Assembly (NCBI GenBank): GCA_963682175.1
Contig: OY821782.1
Span: 31,579,741 to 31,643,740 of the forward strand
Length of the DNA stretch: 64,000 nucleotides
Direction of reading: 5' to 3'
Origin: Triglochin maritima
Taxonomy: Eukaryota; Streptophyta; Magnoliopsida; Alismatales; Juncaginaceae
The translations under genes and the position numbers were made by a program. The notes below the pieces were generated by a model that made no database searches, had not been told where the DNA came from, and worked only from the letters and a program-made list of their open reading frames with translations. Shown here piece by piece: positions 1 through 11,351 of this stretch (position 1 is the first letter of the stretch; the number at the start of each line of letters is the position of its first letter).

Positions 1-214
1 TTCAGAAATCAAGAGTTTTTTTGGATTTGTTGGTAACTACAGGAGGTTTATTCAGGACTTCTCAAAGATAGCACTCGGTTGATGACCTTGACTCGAAAGG
101 GAGCTAAGTTAGCCAGAACTAGAAGTGCAATGAAAGCTTTCAGGAGTTGAAGAGGAGACTTACTTCATCACCAATCCTAACTTTTCCTTCTGGAAGTGGA
201 GGCTATAAGATTTT

Positions 215-2384
215 TGAAAGGAATGTGTGTTCTAAAAGTTTTACTTTTATATGTCAATTATTATGAATTGGATGTGCAAATATTTTGTTCCTTGATTATG
301 GTATTCGTCTTTTGAAAGTGTTAAGGAAGAGGCGCTTGGTCCTTAACAGTAGACCTCTAAAAGATAATGGTTTACATAAATCAAAAGTTATTCACAATCA
401 TGTTAATTAACATGGAACATTAATCACCGAGATAAGATTGTCGTGTTGGTCATCGATTGTTGTAGCTCTACAAATAATTGACGGCACGAGTATATAAAAG
501 AGGAAAAGATTAATTTTATATATTGAATAGACCTAACAAGTAAAACATTATAGAATTGTCTTTCGTGTCATTAATGTTTTACTGTGTCTTGGATCCTAAG
601 ATATGAGACTTATCTTTTTTCACTCAAGAAGTGCTTAATTTGATAATTGTCAAAAGTTATCAATGAGTATAGTGATAAAAACAATAGTTTGTTGAACATG
701 ACTCGTGCTGGAAAAGATAGCTAGTCAAACGATTATCGTTGCCCCTCTTAATTGAGTAATGATATTAGTGGGCCCCTTGATAAAGCAAAATTATAATGTG
801 CACAATATAACTTGAGTTAAGTTACATAGTTGTAATTAGCTTAAAAAGATCAAAAAATGAATATAATACAAAGGTGGCACATTTCTACTTTGTATATATT
901 CTTAATGTCATGAGGCAAGGGACGAACACAAGTGGTGCACTTACATCACTAAATGGATCGTGTTTAGTTTGAGTGGAACAAAGACATCTATGCTAATTGG
1001 GTAACTATAATGTGTAGCTAGATACCGCTAATAGTTTGAGATATTAAGTGTTTAATATCACTGCCAATTTAGCTTAGATCCTCCCATAGGTCACACCACA
1101 AAACTGGAAACAAGAAGCTTGATTTTGAGTTAATATGATGTGTCTGATTTCATGTGAAAAATGGACACATGTGATGAACGAATAAAATCAATATGTCATG
1201 AGAATTGACATAATTAGAATCATAATAAATTCATATGAGGTGTGTATATTACGGGGTGTAATAATTTAATATTACATATCATAATATATTACATAAGATA
1301 TGAATTTGCTAAAAACCCCAAAAGATCAAATTTTGTTGGAAATAAATCCAAAATTTGACAAAGGCAAAATCGGGGTCAAACACAGTAAATCGTTTAGGGT
1401 TCGGTCAACCGGGGTGTCTTCGGAACGGTCAACCGAACGGGGAACGGGTAAACACAATTGGTTGACCGAAATTGTCTGGAGTGCCTGGACAATTGAGTTT
1501 GGTTAACCGAGCGTGAATGGTCAACCGAGAAAGAATATTTTCGGTAGACTGAAGGTGACACGGTCGTCCGATAAATGTTCGCCAGGAGAAATTTTGGTGT
1601 GTCAACAGTCGACCGAGCGAGACGCGGATCGTCCGATTTTTTCCAGAGATTTTTTCTCATGCAAATTTGGTCGACCATCTAGCTCACAGTCCACCGAACA
1701 CGTGTTATAACCGAATGGTTCGGTTAACCGAGAAAAATTCTCGGTCAACCGAACAATGCAATTTTTGCCTGAATTATTAAGAGAATAATTAGATCATGGG
1801 TTAGATTAATTCCAGATTTAATCAAACGTTTTTATGGGTTCTTATTTGGCAATTTGAGATTAATTTTAGGACAGAATAAGGAAATCATGACTAAAGAATA
1901 GTTCTTGACGAGGATGTTTTGGGAGCCTATAAAAGGACCCCTCATCCCACTTGTTTATGTTAATGCAAAAAATTCTTTCTCTCATTAATCTCTCCCTTAA
2001 TCACCACGAAAATCTCTTAGTAATTTTAAGATTTGGAGATAGAAAATCTGAGGATCTTAAAGAGAGGTTATTGGCTAGATTCTAAGCCTAATTAGAGATT
2101 GATTGGCTAGCTCTTTTCTCTATAATCTTGTTTAGAGTTTGGTGAATACTTGGAGGCTAATCGGCAGGCGATTCAACGGGCAACGCGACTCCGGATCTTC
2201 GAAAGGTTTTATAGACCTTTGGGTATGATTCTCTCTTTTTTATTTATTTTAATATATGTAGGATTGTATGATATTAGAATAAACACAAAGTAATGTACAT
2301 AAAATTGTTGAAAGTGTGAAATAGATCTTGTATGTTGTATTTAAAAATTTAAAATATATACATACATGGGGACAAAATTCTACA
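215..2384 (+). mobile_element. Solo LTR of a Ty1/copia family (copy A), 2.17 kb
   Basis: It begins TGAAAGGAATGTG and ends TTCTACA. It is flanked by a perfect 5-bp duplication ATTTT (210-214 and 2385-2389), which also restores the gypsy reading frame GYKIF/SNASRTG across the insertion. It aligns along its length with the LTR at 59516-61520, which is followed by a tRNA-Met primer site, so it is an LTR whose internal region was lost by LTR-LTR recombination. TATAAAAG at 1928-1935 is the likely promoter TATA box. Between about 1390 and 1760 it carries many copies of a GGTCAACCG/GGTCGACCG motif. The short frames in it (for example 1300-1506) look non-coding. Confidence 0.9.
1390..1760. repeat. GGTCRACCG motif array in LTR copy A
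   Basis: At least eight degenerate copies of CGGTCAACCG, GGTTGACCG or TCGACCG lie in about 370 bp, in both orientations since the core GTCGAC/GTTAAC is near-palindromic. The same array is in LTR copies B (6775-7005) and C (60680-60885). It lies upstream of the TATA box and so in the LTR promoter region (U3). Confidence 0.75.
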
Positions 2385-2603
2385 ATTTTTAGTAACGCTT
2401 CCAGAACGGGTTTGGATGCGTGTTGATGAAGCACGAGAAAGTGATAGCTTATGCTTTAAGATAGTTGAAGACATACAAAATTATCCAATGCACGATGTGG
2501 AGGTTGCAGCAGTGGTGTACGCTTTGAAAATTTGGAGGCATACCTGTACATAGAGCAATTCATAGTTTTTACTGATCATTAGAGCCTAAGGTACATGTTT
2601 TTA
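2385..2603 (+). pseudogene. Gypsy RNase H fragment
   Basis: It continues the RT/RNase H reading frame broken by the solo LTR: SNASRTGLD, then after frame changes VAAVVYALKIWRH and VFTDH followed by SLRYMF. The pattern matches the family's RNase H (DASRTGLG... AVVFALKIWRHYLYG... FTDHKSLKYLF), with several stops. It ends abruptly at about 2603 where the inverted block begins. Confidence 0.85.
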
Positions 2604-2924
2604 CATAACAATCCCGAAGTTTGCATTCTCCTGAAGTAGCCTAGGTAATTCTTGGTCTTCTCTTTGTTTTTGCTGTATTGCCTCTATTATACTTGGTTCA
2701 ACTCTTAGGCTTCCAACCATTATGTTCATTTTCTGCTTGACAAATGGCTTCCAATGCATGAGGTCTTCAACCAACTTCCATTCTTGAACCATCATACTAC
2801 CCATCCCATTTCTAACTTAAGGCATCCGCTATTGAATTCGCCTCTCCAGGGTGATAGGAAATGGTGAAGTCATAATCCGTCAAAAACTGCGACCATCTTC
2901 TTTGTCTCATGTTCAACTCCTTGT
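2604..2924 (-). pseudogene. Inverted gypsy segment between RNase H and integrase
   Basis: Read on the minus strand this block gives [35 protein letters not shown] and then EWKLVEDL ... VEPSIIEAIQQKQREDQEL ... ENANFGIV. That is exactly the stretch missing from the plus strand between SLRYMF and [14 protein letters not shown]. The block is therefore a clean in-place inversion of about 320 bp in an otherwise colinear element. The frame is open apart from one stop after IADALS. Confidence 0.87.
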
Positions 2925-4263
2925 TGATGGAGGTCTGCGTTTCAGGAATAGATTATGGGTGCCAAATGTAGATGGTTTGAGGAAAGACATCACGGAGGAA
3001 GCACATAAGTCCCGAAACACGATACATCCGAGTAGCATGAAGACGTTCAAGGACTTGTAGAGAATTTTTTGGTGGAAATGTATGAAGAAAGATATTACGG
3101 AGTTCGATTCCATGTGTTTGGTCTATCAGTGGGTAAATATAGAACACCAAAGGCCAGCTGGTGTGATGCAGAAGATAAACCTCCTAGGGTGGAAATGGGA
3201 GCATGTGACGATGGATTTCGTTATTCGCTTGCCTAAGATGAAACGATTCCATGACGTGACATGGGTGATCGTCGATAGGTTGACCGAGTCTGCTCACTTC
3301 TTGGCCATCCAAATGAACTTGTCATTGGAAGCCTTAGCGAAGTTGTACATTGTGGAGATCGTGAGACTGCATGGGGTACCAATATCCATCATCTGAGATA
3401 GGGACCCATAGTTTAACTTTCAGGTTTTGAAAAGGACTCCAGAAAGCTTTGGGATCGAGATTAAAGTTCAGTACGACATTCAATCTTCAAACTCAAAGAC
3501 AATCAGAGAGAACCATCCAAATGTTGGAGGACATGTTGAGGGAAATTGTATTGGACTAAGCATGGAATTTGGATGATCACTTGCCATTGATAGAGTTTGC
3601 GTACAACAACAATTATCATCCTCATGTTGGGATGATCACTTGCCATTGAAGAAAGATATTGGGATGGCACCTTATGAAGCTTTTAATGGGCGAATGTGTC
3701 GATCACCCTCGTGTTGGAGCGACGTGGGGGAGAGGCAATTGGTCGGGCACGAGATTACCCATTGTGTGCTGAGAACGTAGACTTGATCAAGAAAAGGCAG
3801 GGAACGACTCAAAGTTGGCAAAAGAGCTATGTAAACCGAAGGGGGAGAGAGCTAAGGTTCGAGGTTGGGGATCCACGTGTTCTTGAAGATATCACCAGCA
3901 AAAGGCATCATGAGATTTGGACAAAAAGGGAAGTTGAGTCCACGGTATGTTGGGTCCTTCGAGATTTTGGAGTGAGTTGGAGAAGTGGCCTATAAGATAG
4001 CCTTACCTCTGAAGTTTTCAAACCTAGATAATGTATTCCACATGTCGATGTTGAGGAAGTATATAGCCAATCCATCGCATGTTATCCGATTTGGTGACTC
4101 CAGAGATTTGTAAGGATTTATCCTTGGAGGAGAAGACATTGGAAATCGAAGATCGGATGGAGCATCGCCTTACCGATGGTCATGGTGAGAGGCAACACCA
4201 TAGCATGGAGGAAGCGACTTGGGAGATCCAAGAGGAAGTACAGAGAGACTATCCAGAGTTTTC
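2925..4263 (+). pseudogene. Gypsy integrase with chromodomain-like C-terminus
   Basis: From about 2925 the plus strand reads [14 protein letters not shown], the remains of the zinc-binding HHCC region (one cysteine of CLVCQQ is now Tyr, CLVYQ), EHQRPAG, the first catalytic Asp in WEHVTMDFVIRLP, VIVDRLTESAHFLAI, LYIVEIVRLHGVP and the second Asp in DRDP. The third acidic residue is in a shifted frame (SERTIQMLEDML, about 3500). It ends with SVSFS after the chromodomain-like HSMEEATWEIQEEV. At 3565-3665 a stretch containing GATGATCACTTGCCATTGA is duplicated, with a templated insert between. Stops and frameshifts make it inactive. Confidence 0.88.
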
Positions 4264-4317
4264 TGTGAGTTTTAGTATAGAAATTTTGAGGACAATATAT
4301 TATTTAGGAGGACAGGT

Positions 4318-5430
4318 TGTAAGGAAACAAATTTCCTTGATTTGGAAACTAATTTGTAAACATAATAAAATCAGATTTAATTGGAAATTTGATTAGTATT
4401 TAAGAGTTTCATTTTTAGTTGTATATATTATCTATTTAATTGGTTGGTAGAGAAAAACAAACATTTTACATCCTAAAAACTTTGTGACGGCGAAGACAAT
4501 GGCGGAGCGTGGACGGAGGATGCAACCGGAGCTGGGAAACGCGAATCCAACAAAGGTATGCCTTTGGAGCACGTTGACGTGTCGTGTCGAGGGGGACAAG
4601 GAGTGGAAAAGAATGGAGGTGAAGAAAGAGGGTGGCGGCTAAGATTGGTTAGTTTGTGTTAGGGTGGGGTTTTTGCATTTTTCCCTACACTTTGGCGTAT
4701 TGGTAGAGATGGTTTAGTTTTGGTCATTTTGCATACCGAGGTTATGGTTTTGATAATTACATCTTTCCCCCCTAGATTTTTAGGTTATTGAGAAATCTTA
4801 CTGAATTGTCATAATTGTGTTTTATTCCCTTGATTGTTGGTTATTGGGCATTTAAATTAAATGGCAGGATTGCATGCTTTACCTTAAATTCTTATGTTGT
4901 TGCTTTAAAGAAAGTAGTCCTTAGTTAAATTGGAAAGAACATTGTTAAATAATAATAATAAATTGATTGTATTGGCACTACTGACTCTTACGAGAGCAAT
5001 ATTGGCCTGATGGGGGGGATGGTCTTTGAAGAGATGTGTGGCAGCAATAAGTCCATAGAATCAAAACTGATTTCTACCGTAGTGACACATGTTGGTGTGT
5101 GCGATCCTCACATTAATTAATTGAAACTTAATTGATAATGTTCGTAGTAATTACTGAAGTATTGGAGTGTAGATGGGTCATGCACCAACCAGAAGATCGC
5201 ATATGCCTACAGTCAGAGATCCATGGGATTCCCATACTATTATTATTGTATCGACCAATTGAATTGATAGATGATAATGTTGATAATTAGTATTTATTGG
5301 GATTTTTCTTGTATTGTATTGATTGTACCGATTGAATTAGATGACTAATAGTAATTATGATATTATTATTTATTTGATTTCCTTCATTTTAATTGACTAT
5401 ATTGATAGTTTGTTCCACCATTTATGTCGG
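4318..5430 (+). mobile_element. Probable 3' LTR of the gypsy remnant
   Basis: A purine-rich tract (TAGGAGGACAGG, 4305-4316) just after the integrase tail is a plausible polypurine tract, and TGTAAGG at 4318 a plausible LTR start. No coding frame is seen downstream. The 3' limit is uncertain: sequence at 5432 onward looks like the terminus of another LTR family. No 5' partner LTR is available for comparison. Confidence 0.45.
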
Positions 5431-5431
5431 G

Positions 5432-5878
5432 TGATCATTTTAAATAATCACAAGTGCATGGCATCGACGAAGACACGACAAGTACGAGTCGAACCTCAAG
5501 GTGTTGCGAGTGTTGTTCCAACCATACTGGAGTGGGAAAGGAGAGGACAATGAGTGGATTATGCAAACTAACTACATCACACATGCGACGGAAATCAAAA
5601 ACAACTAATCAAAAAGGGTCCCGTAGGAGGTGGAGAATGAATGCGAAATTGTAGATGTGTATTCGTGTGTGTGTAACATTTAGTGCTCATGATATACATA
5701 ACATGAAAATCTTATAATGTCACAATCCTAAGTGTCTCTACAGGGATTAAGATTTTTCACCATCATTAAAACATACAAAACACTACTCAAGATGAGAGAC
5801 CAACCACATGATTACAGTTTAATGTTATAAAGAACATGAAATCCATAATGACCCAAACCCAACTATGAAATCCATATT
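5432..5878. other. Fragment with TR-GAG-type LTR terminus; otherwise no gene
   Basis: TGATCATTTTAAATAATCAC followed by AAGTGCATGGCATCGACGAA and AAGTACGAGTCGAACCTCAA resembles the starts of the LTRs at 23978 and 36040. Similarity fades after about 110 bp. The rest to 5878 shows nothing recognisable. Confidence 0.4.
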
Positions 5879-7648
5879 TGTAGCTCTACAAATATTTGAC
5901 GACACGAGCATATAAAAGAGGAAAAGATTACTTTTATATATTGAATAGACCTAACAAGTAAAATATTATGGAATTGTGTTATATGTCATTAATGTTTTAC
6001 TGTGTCTTGGATCCTAAGATATGAGACTTATATTTATTCACATAAAGAGTGTTTAATTTGATTATTGTCAAAAGCTATCAATGAGTATAGTGATAAGTGA
6101 TATAGTTGGTTGAACATGACTTATGCTGGAAAAGATAGTTAGTCAAAATATTATCATTGCCTCTCTTAATTTGAGTGATGATATTAGTGGGTCCCTTGAT
6201 AAAATAAAATTATAATGTGCACAATGTGACTTGAGTTAAGTTACATATTTATAATTAGCTTACAAAAGTGATGCATTTCTACTTTGTATGTATTCTTAAT
6301 ATCATGAGGCAAGGGATAGGCACAAGTGGTGCACTTACATAACTAAATAGATCATGTTTAGTTCGAGTGAACAAGACATCTATATATGCTAATTGGGTAA
6401 CTATAATGTGTAGGTAGATACCGCTTATAGTTTATGGTATTAAGTGTTTAATATCATTGTCAATCTAGTTTAAATCCTCCTATACGTCACACCACAAAAT
6501 GGGGAAACAAGAAGGTTGATTTTGTATTCATATGGTGTATCGAGTTCATGAGAAATGGAATACACATGGTGAATCGATAAAATTAATATGCCATGAAAAT
6601 TGACATAATTACAATCATGAATAAATTCATATGTGATGTATGTATTATGGGATGTAATAGCTTGACATTGCATAAGATAATATGTTACATGATATATGAA
6701 TTTGCTAAAAACCCCAAGAATCAAAAATGTTAGATATTGATCCAAAATTTGACAAAGGCAAAAAACAGTACGAAACGGTCGAATGTATTTCTAAAATTGT
6801 CGACCGGTGAATAGTAATTTGTGGGTTCATTTTCAAAACGTTTTGAAAACGGTCGACCGGTTTGGCATTCAGTTCAATCGAAAAATAACAAGGATTTTTC
6901 TTGTTGCACAACGGTCAACCGATTTGGAATTCCGTTCAACCGAAAAGTATCAAGAACTTTTCTAGATAACCAAACGGTCGACCGGTTGGCCATTTTTTTC
7001 CACCGTTTGGCACAATTTTGCTTGAATTATTAAGAGAATAATGTTGATCATGGACTAGATTAATTCCAGTTGTGGTCAAACGGTTTTGATGATGATTATG
7101 TGGTAAATTGTGATTGGTTTAAGAGAAAAAAAACAAAAGATCATGGCTAGAAAATAGTTCATGATGTGGGTGATTTGGGAGGATATAAATAGATCCTCTC
7201 ACCCTACTTGTTTGAAAGTGAATGCAAAATTCTCTCTCTCCCTCATCTCTTCACTAATCCATATGAAATTCTCTTAATTAGTTAGAGTTTTTGGAGATTA
7301 AATCTCGTGGAGATTTAAAATGGGTTATTAGCTAGATTCTAAGCTTGATTTAGAGATTGCATTGGCTAGCTCCTTTCTCTCTCATCTTGTTTAGAGTTTG
7401 GTGAACACTTGGAGGCGGATCGGTGGGCGATTCGACGAGCAACGAAACTCCGGATCTTCGTAAAGGTTTTAGAGAACCTTTGGGTATGATTCTCTCTTCT
7501 TTGTTTATTTCAATATATGTAGATTTGCATGATATTAGAATAAACACAAAATAATGTACATGAAATCACTGAAAATATGAATATCAATCTTATATGCATT
7601 TATAAAAAATTTAAAATATACACATACATAGGGACACGAAATCCTACA
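5879..7648 (+). mobile_element. 5'-truncated LTR of the same copia family (copy B)
   Basis: It is similar to copy A from A's position about 461 (TGTAGCTCTACAAATA) through to the end ATCCTACA at 7648. About the first 250 bp of the LTR are missing. TATAAAT at 7184-7190 corresponds to the TATA box of copy A. GGTCGACCGG motifs occur at 6775-7005. No primer site follows, so it is an isolated LTR fragment. Confidence 0.82.
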
Positions 7649-8126
7649 CTTTCTCACTTGATAGAACAGTTGCAACGTCAATGGGGCGCACTCCTACGAT
7701 GACCAACTGGTAGAGCAGATTGAGACCATGAAAATCGCTTCTAAAAACGCAGAAGGGAGAAAGATGGTGGTTATGTAGGCAAAGGAAGTGTCTTTCCAAG
7801 TTGAGAACATAGTCTTTTATATCCACAAATTGTAATCGTCGGAACCAAAAAGATTTTTTTAATCAATTCTTTGTCAAAGGAAATATAAGATACTGCCCTA
7901 AAAAGTTGAATGCACACAAGTAAGAGACCACCACACGCATGTGTGATATTTTTTTCCCTACGTAATTGACCCCATGTGTGATAATTGGAGATTTTTTGTC
8001 TTTTAATTTAAAATGAAATAAAACAAAAGAAGAACAAATGATGGAATTGATATATTTCTTTTTCATGGAATATATGGAGGTCTAAATGAAAAGATTGGAA
8101 GGATAACACAATGAACAAACGAAAGT
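7649..8126. other. Intergenic stretch, nothing recognised
   Basis: There is no open frame with recognisable similarity, and no repeat or RNA gene was seen. The short minus-strand frames at 7644-7826 and 7863-8066 look spurious. Confidence 0.5.
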
Positions 8127-8440
8127 TTGGGTGCACCACAGAAGTGGCATAATTGGGTATTTACAACTACATTTTCACTACTGGCTTGCGTATACCTATA
8201 TTTCACTACAAAATACTTGGGTGCACCTCCACCATTTGTGGGACCTACTTCATCACCGTTTCCGTGAAATGTTTTACAAAAAACACCGGCTAAAATTAAA
8301 TGTCATTAATATTAAATATAAAAACAAAAAGAAACCCAAACCCACTGATTTCCCTCCACCTCTCTATTCTCTCGAGTTTTCTCTCTCCACTTCTCTCCAC
8401 ACTCGACCCATTCCCCACCCAACGGTCCACATCGTCGACA

Positions 8441-8905
8441 ATGAACCCTTGGCTGTCGGAAAAGACGACAAAGACATGCGGATGTGTTGATATTTTAGGC
8501 ATCGCATGGTCCTTCGGGGGCATGATCTTCATCCTCGTCTACTACACCGTCGACATCTCCGGTGGCCTCATCAACCCGGTCGTCACCTTCAGGCTCTTCC
8601 TCACCAGGAAGGTTTGCCTCATCCATGTCGTCCTCTACAACACCGCCCAGTGCCACGGATCCATCTGCGGAGTCGAACTCATAAAGGCCTTTCAGTCCAC
8701 CTACTACGTCAGGTATGTTGGCGGGGTCAATTCTCTCAACGACGGCTACTCCACCGATACGGGCCTCGGAGTCAAGATCATTGGAACATTCGTCCTCATC
8801 TACATTGTCTTCTCCGCCACCGGCCCCAAGTGGAATGCCAGTGACTCGCACTTGGTCGTGCTCGCCTCGCTTTCCATTATCTTTGACATCATGGTGTTGG
8901 AGTGA
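8441..8905 (+). pseudogene. PIP aquaporin fragment, intronless, within a TIR element
   Basis: The frame from the ATG at 8441 encodes 154 residues that follow a plant plasma-membrane intrinsic protein: [20 protein letters not shown] (TM2), the first NPA box altered to NPV ([20 protein letters not shown]), [54 protein letters not shown] and [10 protein letters not shown]. It stops in the region of TM5. TM1, the second NPA box and TM6 are missing; PIPs are about 280 residues, so no channel can form. No intron is visible although plant PIP genes normally have introns, which suggests a captured retrocopy. Substitutions at conserved sites (NPA to NPV, GGHINP to GGLINP, TDPKR to TGPKW) point to relaxed selection. 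A CT-rich leader (8345-8415) may be the source gene's 5' UTR. Confidence 0.85.
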
Positions 8906-9139
8906 GGAGCTTTCCCGACGACGACTGTGGGGGTGGGGAATGAGTCAAGTGAGGAAAGAAGAGGAGAGAGAGAACTCAAGAGAAGAGATGCGGCAGTTGG
9001 GTTTTTTTTGTTTTATATTTAATATTTAGGATCCTATAATATTCGATTATGTTGATTTTATAAGGGCGTATGTTTTTTACCATAAATTATATGGGAAGGA
9101 GTGAGAGAAGAAAGCCTGGTAGGGGTGTAGTGAAGAATA

Positions 9140-9960
9140 AGAGAAGAAGTTGGTTGTTGACCAAGATGAAAAAGTACGAACTTGTAGCCCTTACGACAAA
9201 TTGGAATCCTCCGGTTTACGTAAAGTAATAAGGGCTTGCCTTCTTGCTCTCAATGTTTGTCGCCGGAACTCGCTGGATGAATGCCTCAAGTTTCTAATAG
9301 CGTTTGTTGTATCTGTTTTTCATCTGGGTTCCTAAGAGGAGTGAAGATCCATCTCTTCTCTCACTCCGGAAAACAAAGCATTGTCTTAGGTCTCCAACGA
9401 GTGACTAAGACAATGATTGTAGGATTAGAAAGTACCAAAAAAGGGGGAAACTCAACAGAACCAGGAAGAACATATCCGGTGGTTTTGCTGCAACTCAAGC
9501 CGGTTATTGGTATTGCATCAACATAATCTCCAACTTTAAACGGAAATCATAAACTCTATGGCCCCTCCTTCATTACTTGCAATTACTTACTACCTTTGAA
9601 GAGCCGCTATAGACCATACCTCCATATATCAATGGGTAGCTTTCCCCGTGAAGAAAAAAAGTAGGAATCTATCAAATGGAAGAAGCTAGCTTGTACACAG
9701 AGACATAGGGGCTCCACATAGCCATTGATTTTGATGAGTAATACTAAGATGCGGATAAAGTCTTTGAAGCCTGAGTACGCGAGGGATCCCTTTAAGAGAT
9801 AAGAGAGAACTTAAAAGGGAATGGTATTCAAAGCCCTAGGCTCCCTACTCGCTCTGGATCTCTTCTTCATCCTTTTCTCATCGGGAAGGAATTGGAGTGG
9901 AATAATATCGATTCATACAGAAGAAAAGATTCTTTATTGATTCAAACGCTATAACTGTGA
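9140..9960. other. Unrecognised cargo inside the Pack-type element
   Basis: About 820 bp between the aquaporin piece and the right TIR has more balanced base composition than its surroundings. Short frames at 9150-9335 and 9281-9526 match nothing I know. Stretches such as GGATCTCTTCTTCATCCTTT followed by TCTCATCGGGAAGGAATTGG have the look of plant mitochondrial DNA, so an organelle-derived or second captured fragment is possible. This is a weak impression, not an identification. Confidence 0.3.
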
Positions 9961-10199
9961 GATAGGGATATAGAGAGAAAAAAATGGAAAATTTCACATA
10001 TTTCTTTTGATCGCAAAATCAATTTGATTGGTTTTGCGATGGTGTTTTTTTGTAAAATTTCTAACGCAAATGGCGAAGTGGATCCCACAAATAGTGGAGG
10101 TGCACCCAAACAATCTATAGTAAAATGTAGATGTACCCAAGCCAATAGTAAAAATATTGGGGTAAAAACCCAATTATGTCACTTTTGATGTTCACCCAA

Positions 10200-11351
10200 G
10201 CAAATCACCATTTTTTTGAGAGATTTACCTTAAGATTTCAATAAAAAAATTGTTAAACTTTTCAAACGAAACATAACAAGAAAGATAACACACTCGATAT
10301 CAAAGTCAACTCAAGTTTCCATTGTCATTATAATATCGACTTCGATCTTATGATTTACACGATTTACAAAAAAAATTAAGAACAAATCGTAATGCAGATG
10401 AATGATGCAAAACTTCCAATTTCCCTCCTAACACTGTTTATAAGTTTATCTACCTCATCCTCTTGTTAACCACTTATGGACACGAGACGAATCATAGGAG
10501 CTCCACACAAAAAATGAAGGAAGACAAAATAAGAAGATGTGGATAAAAAAGGAACTACATTAAAGTCACGACAATTAAATAAAAGAAATATCAATAAAAT
10601 TAAAATAATATACATGCAACGTCAATCCCTTTTCTTCAGTAAAAAACGAAAATAAAACAGAAATACACCTGAAGGGGAAAGGAGCGGAGAACCTAACTAG
10701 AGAATACAATGGCTCATGTCGAGTTTATGTTCCTTGCTGAGAGTTGTCTACATAAAATTTAAGGTTTTGAAACATCAAAATTTGGAAAGTGCCATTAAGA
10801 AGAAATAACGCGCATCTTCAATCACTTAATTTCGTTACTTGATGAGAATGCCATGGTTCTTTTAGTGACGAATTGATGCAGATCCCGGCCATTGTATAAA
10901 TAAAGTTTGATTGAATCAATAATATCCCTTGTTGAAATTGTTTTCTAACAAATCCAGTATAATGAGATTTCATTGTTGTATATGAACGTTATGGAAGAAA
11001 TAAGAGAATTTTTTTAATAATCCAAAACATTCCGGATTGACAATTATGGAAGAAACGTTATGGAAGAAATAAGAGATTTCCTTCCTGTAGTTTTGATATG
11101 AATTTACAATTTTAAATTGGATTCTTTATATGATGTTAGGTGACACAGAACTTAAATCATCTTTTGTGAATATTTTGGAATAGACACTTGACTTTCACTT
11201 TATATCTCCCATTTTACATTTAATTTCGTCTGTCGTTCAATAATATTGACAATTGCATGTAAATCCCTATAATATACAAAATAAAGCAAAAGACCCAACA
11301 TAACGTAATTCAAAGGAAAAAAGCAATCAATTATGATGACAGAAATGACGT
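10200..11351. other. Intergenic stretch, nothing recognised
   Basis: AT-rich with short spurious frames. A local near-duplication of GGAAGAAATAAGAGA is seen around 10990-11080. No gene, TIR or LTR end could be supported. Confidence 0.5.

Larger units (their letters stand above)
1..4317 (+). mobile_element. Ty3/gypsy (chromovirus-like) retrotransposon remnant, 3' half
   Basis: Translation at 1-210 gives the reverse-transcriptase end (YRRFIQDFSKIA, then LTRKGAK and SSPILTFPSGSGGYKIF). The frame resumes after a nested solo LTR with RNase H (AAVVYALKIWRH, VFTDH) and continues through the integrase to a chromodomain-like tail (EEATWEIQEEVQRDYPEF) near 4262. The order RT, RNase H, INT and C-terminal tail is that of plant Ty3/gypsy chromoviruses. 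Stops and frameshifts are frequent, so it is dead. Gag, protease and the 5' LTR lie outside the window. It is interrupted at 215-2384 and internally inverted at about 2604-2924. The clade assignment (Tekay-like) is from memory of the family and unverified. Confidence 0.88.
8127..10199. mobile_element. TIR element carrying captured gene sequence (Pack-type)
   Basis: The left end (TTGGGTGCACC... GGCATAATTGGGTA... GGGTGCACCTCCACCATTTG) is matched in reverse complement by the right end (CAAATAGTGGAGGTGCACCC... CCCAATTATGTCAC... TTCACCCAA). Imperfect terminal inverted repeats of about 165 bp span 8127-8290 and 10035-10199. Inside are an aquaporin fragment (8441-8905) and unrecognised sequence, with no transposase. 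That is the architecture of non-autonomous elements that capture gene pieces (Pack-MULEs and similar). I could not find a clean target duplication, so the superfamily is undecided. Confidence 0.72.

Noticed and set aside
1300..1710. Overlapping frames on both strands (65-94 codons)
   Set aside because: They lie inside the LTR motif array; openness follows from the repeated GGTCAACCG words and there is no domain.
8495..8851. 118-codon minus-strand frame rich in Asp/Glu/Gly, plus 112- and 104-codon plus-strand frames
   Set aside because: They are shadows of the aquaporin frame; only the frame from 8441 resembles a known protein.
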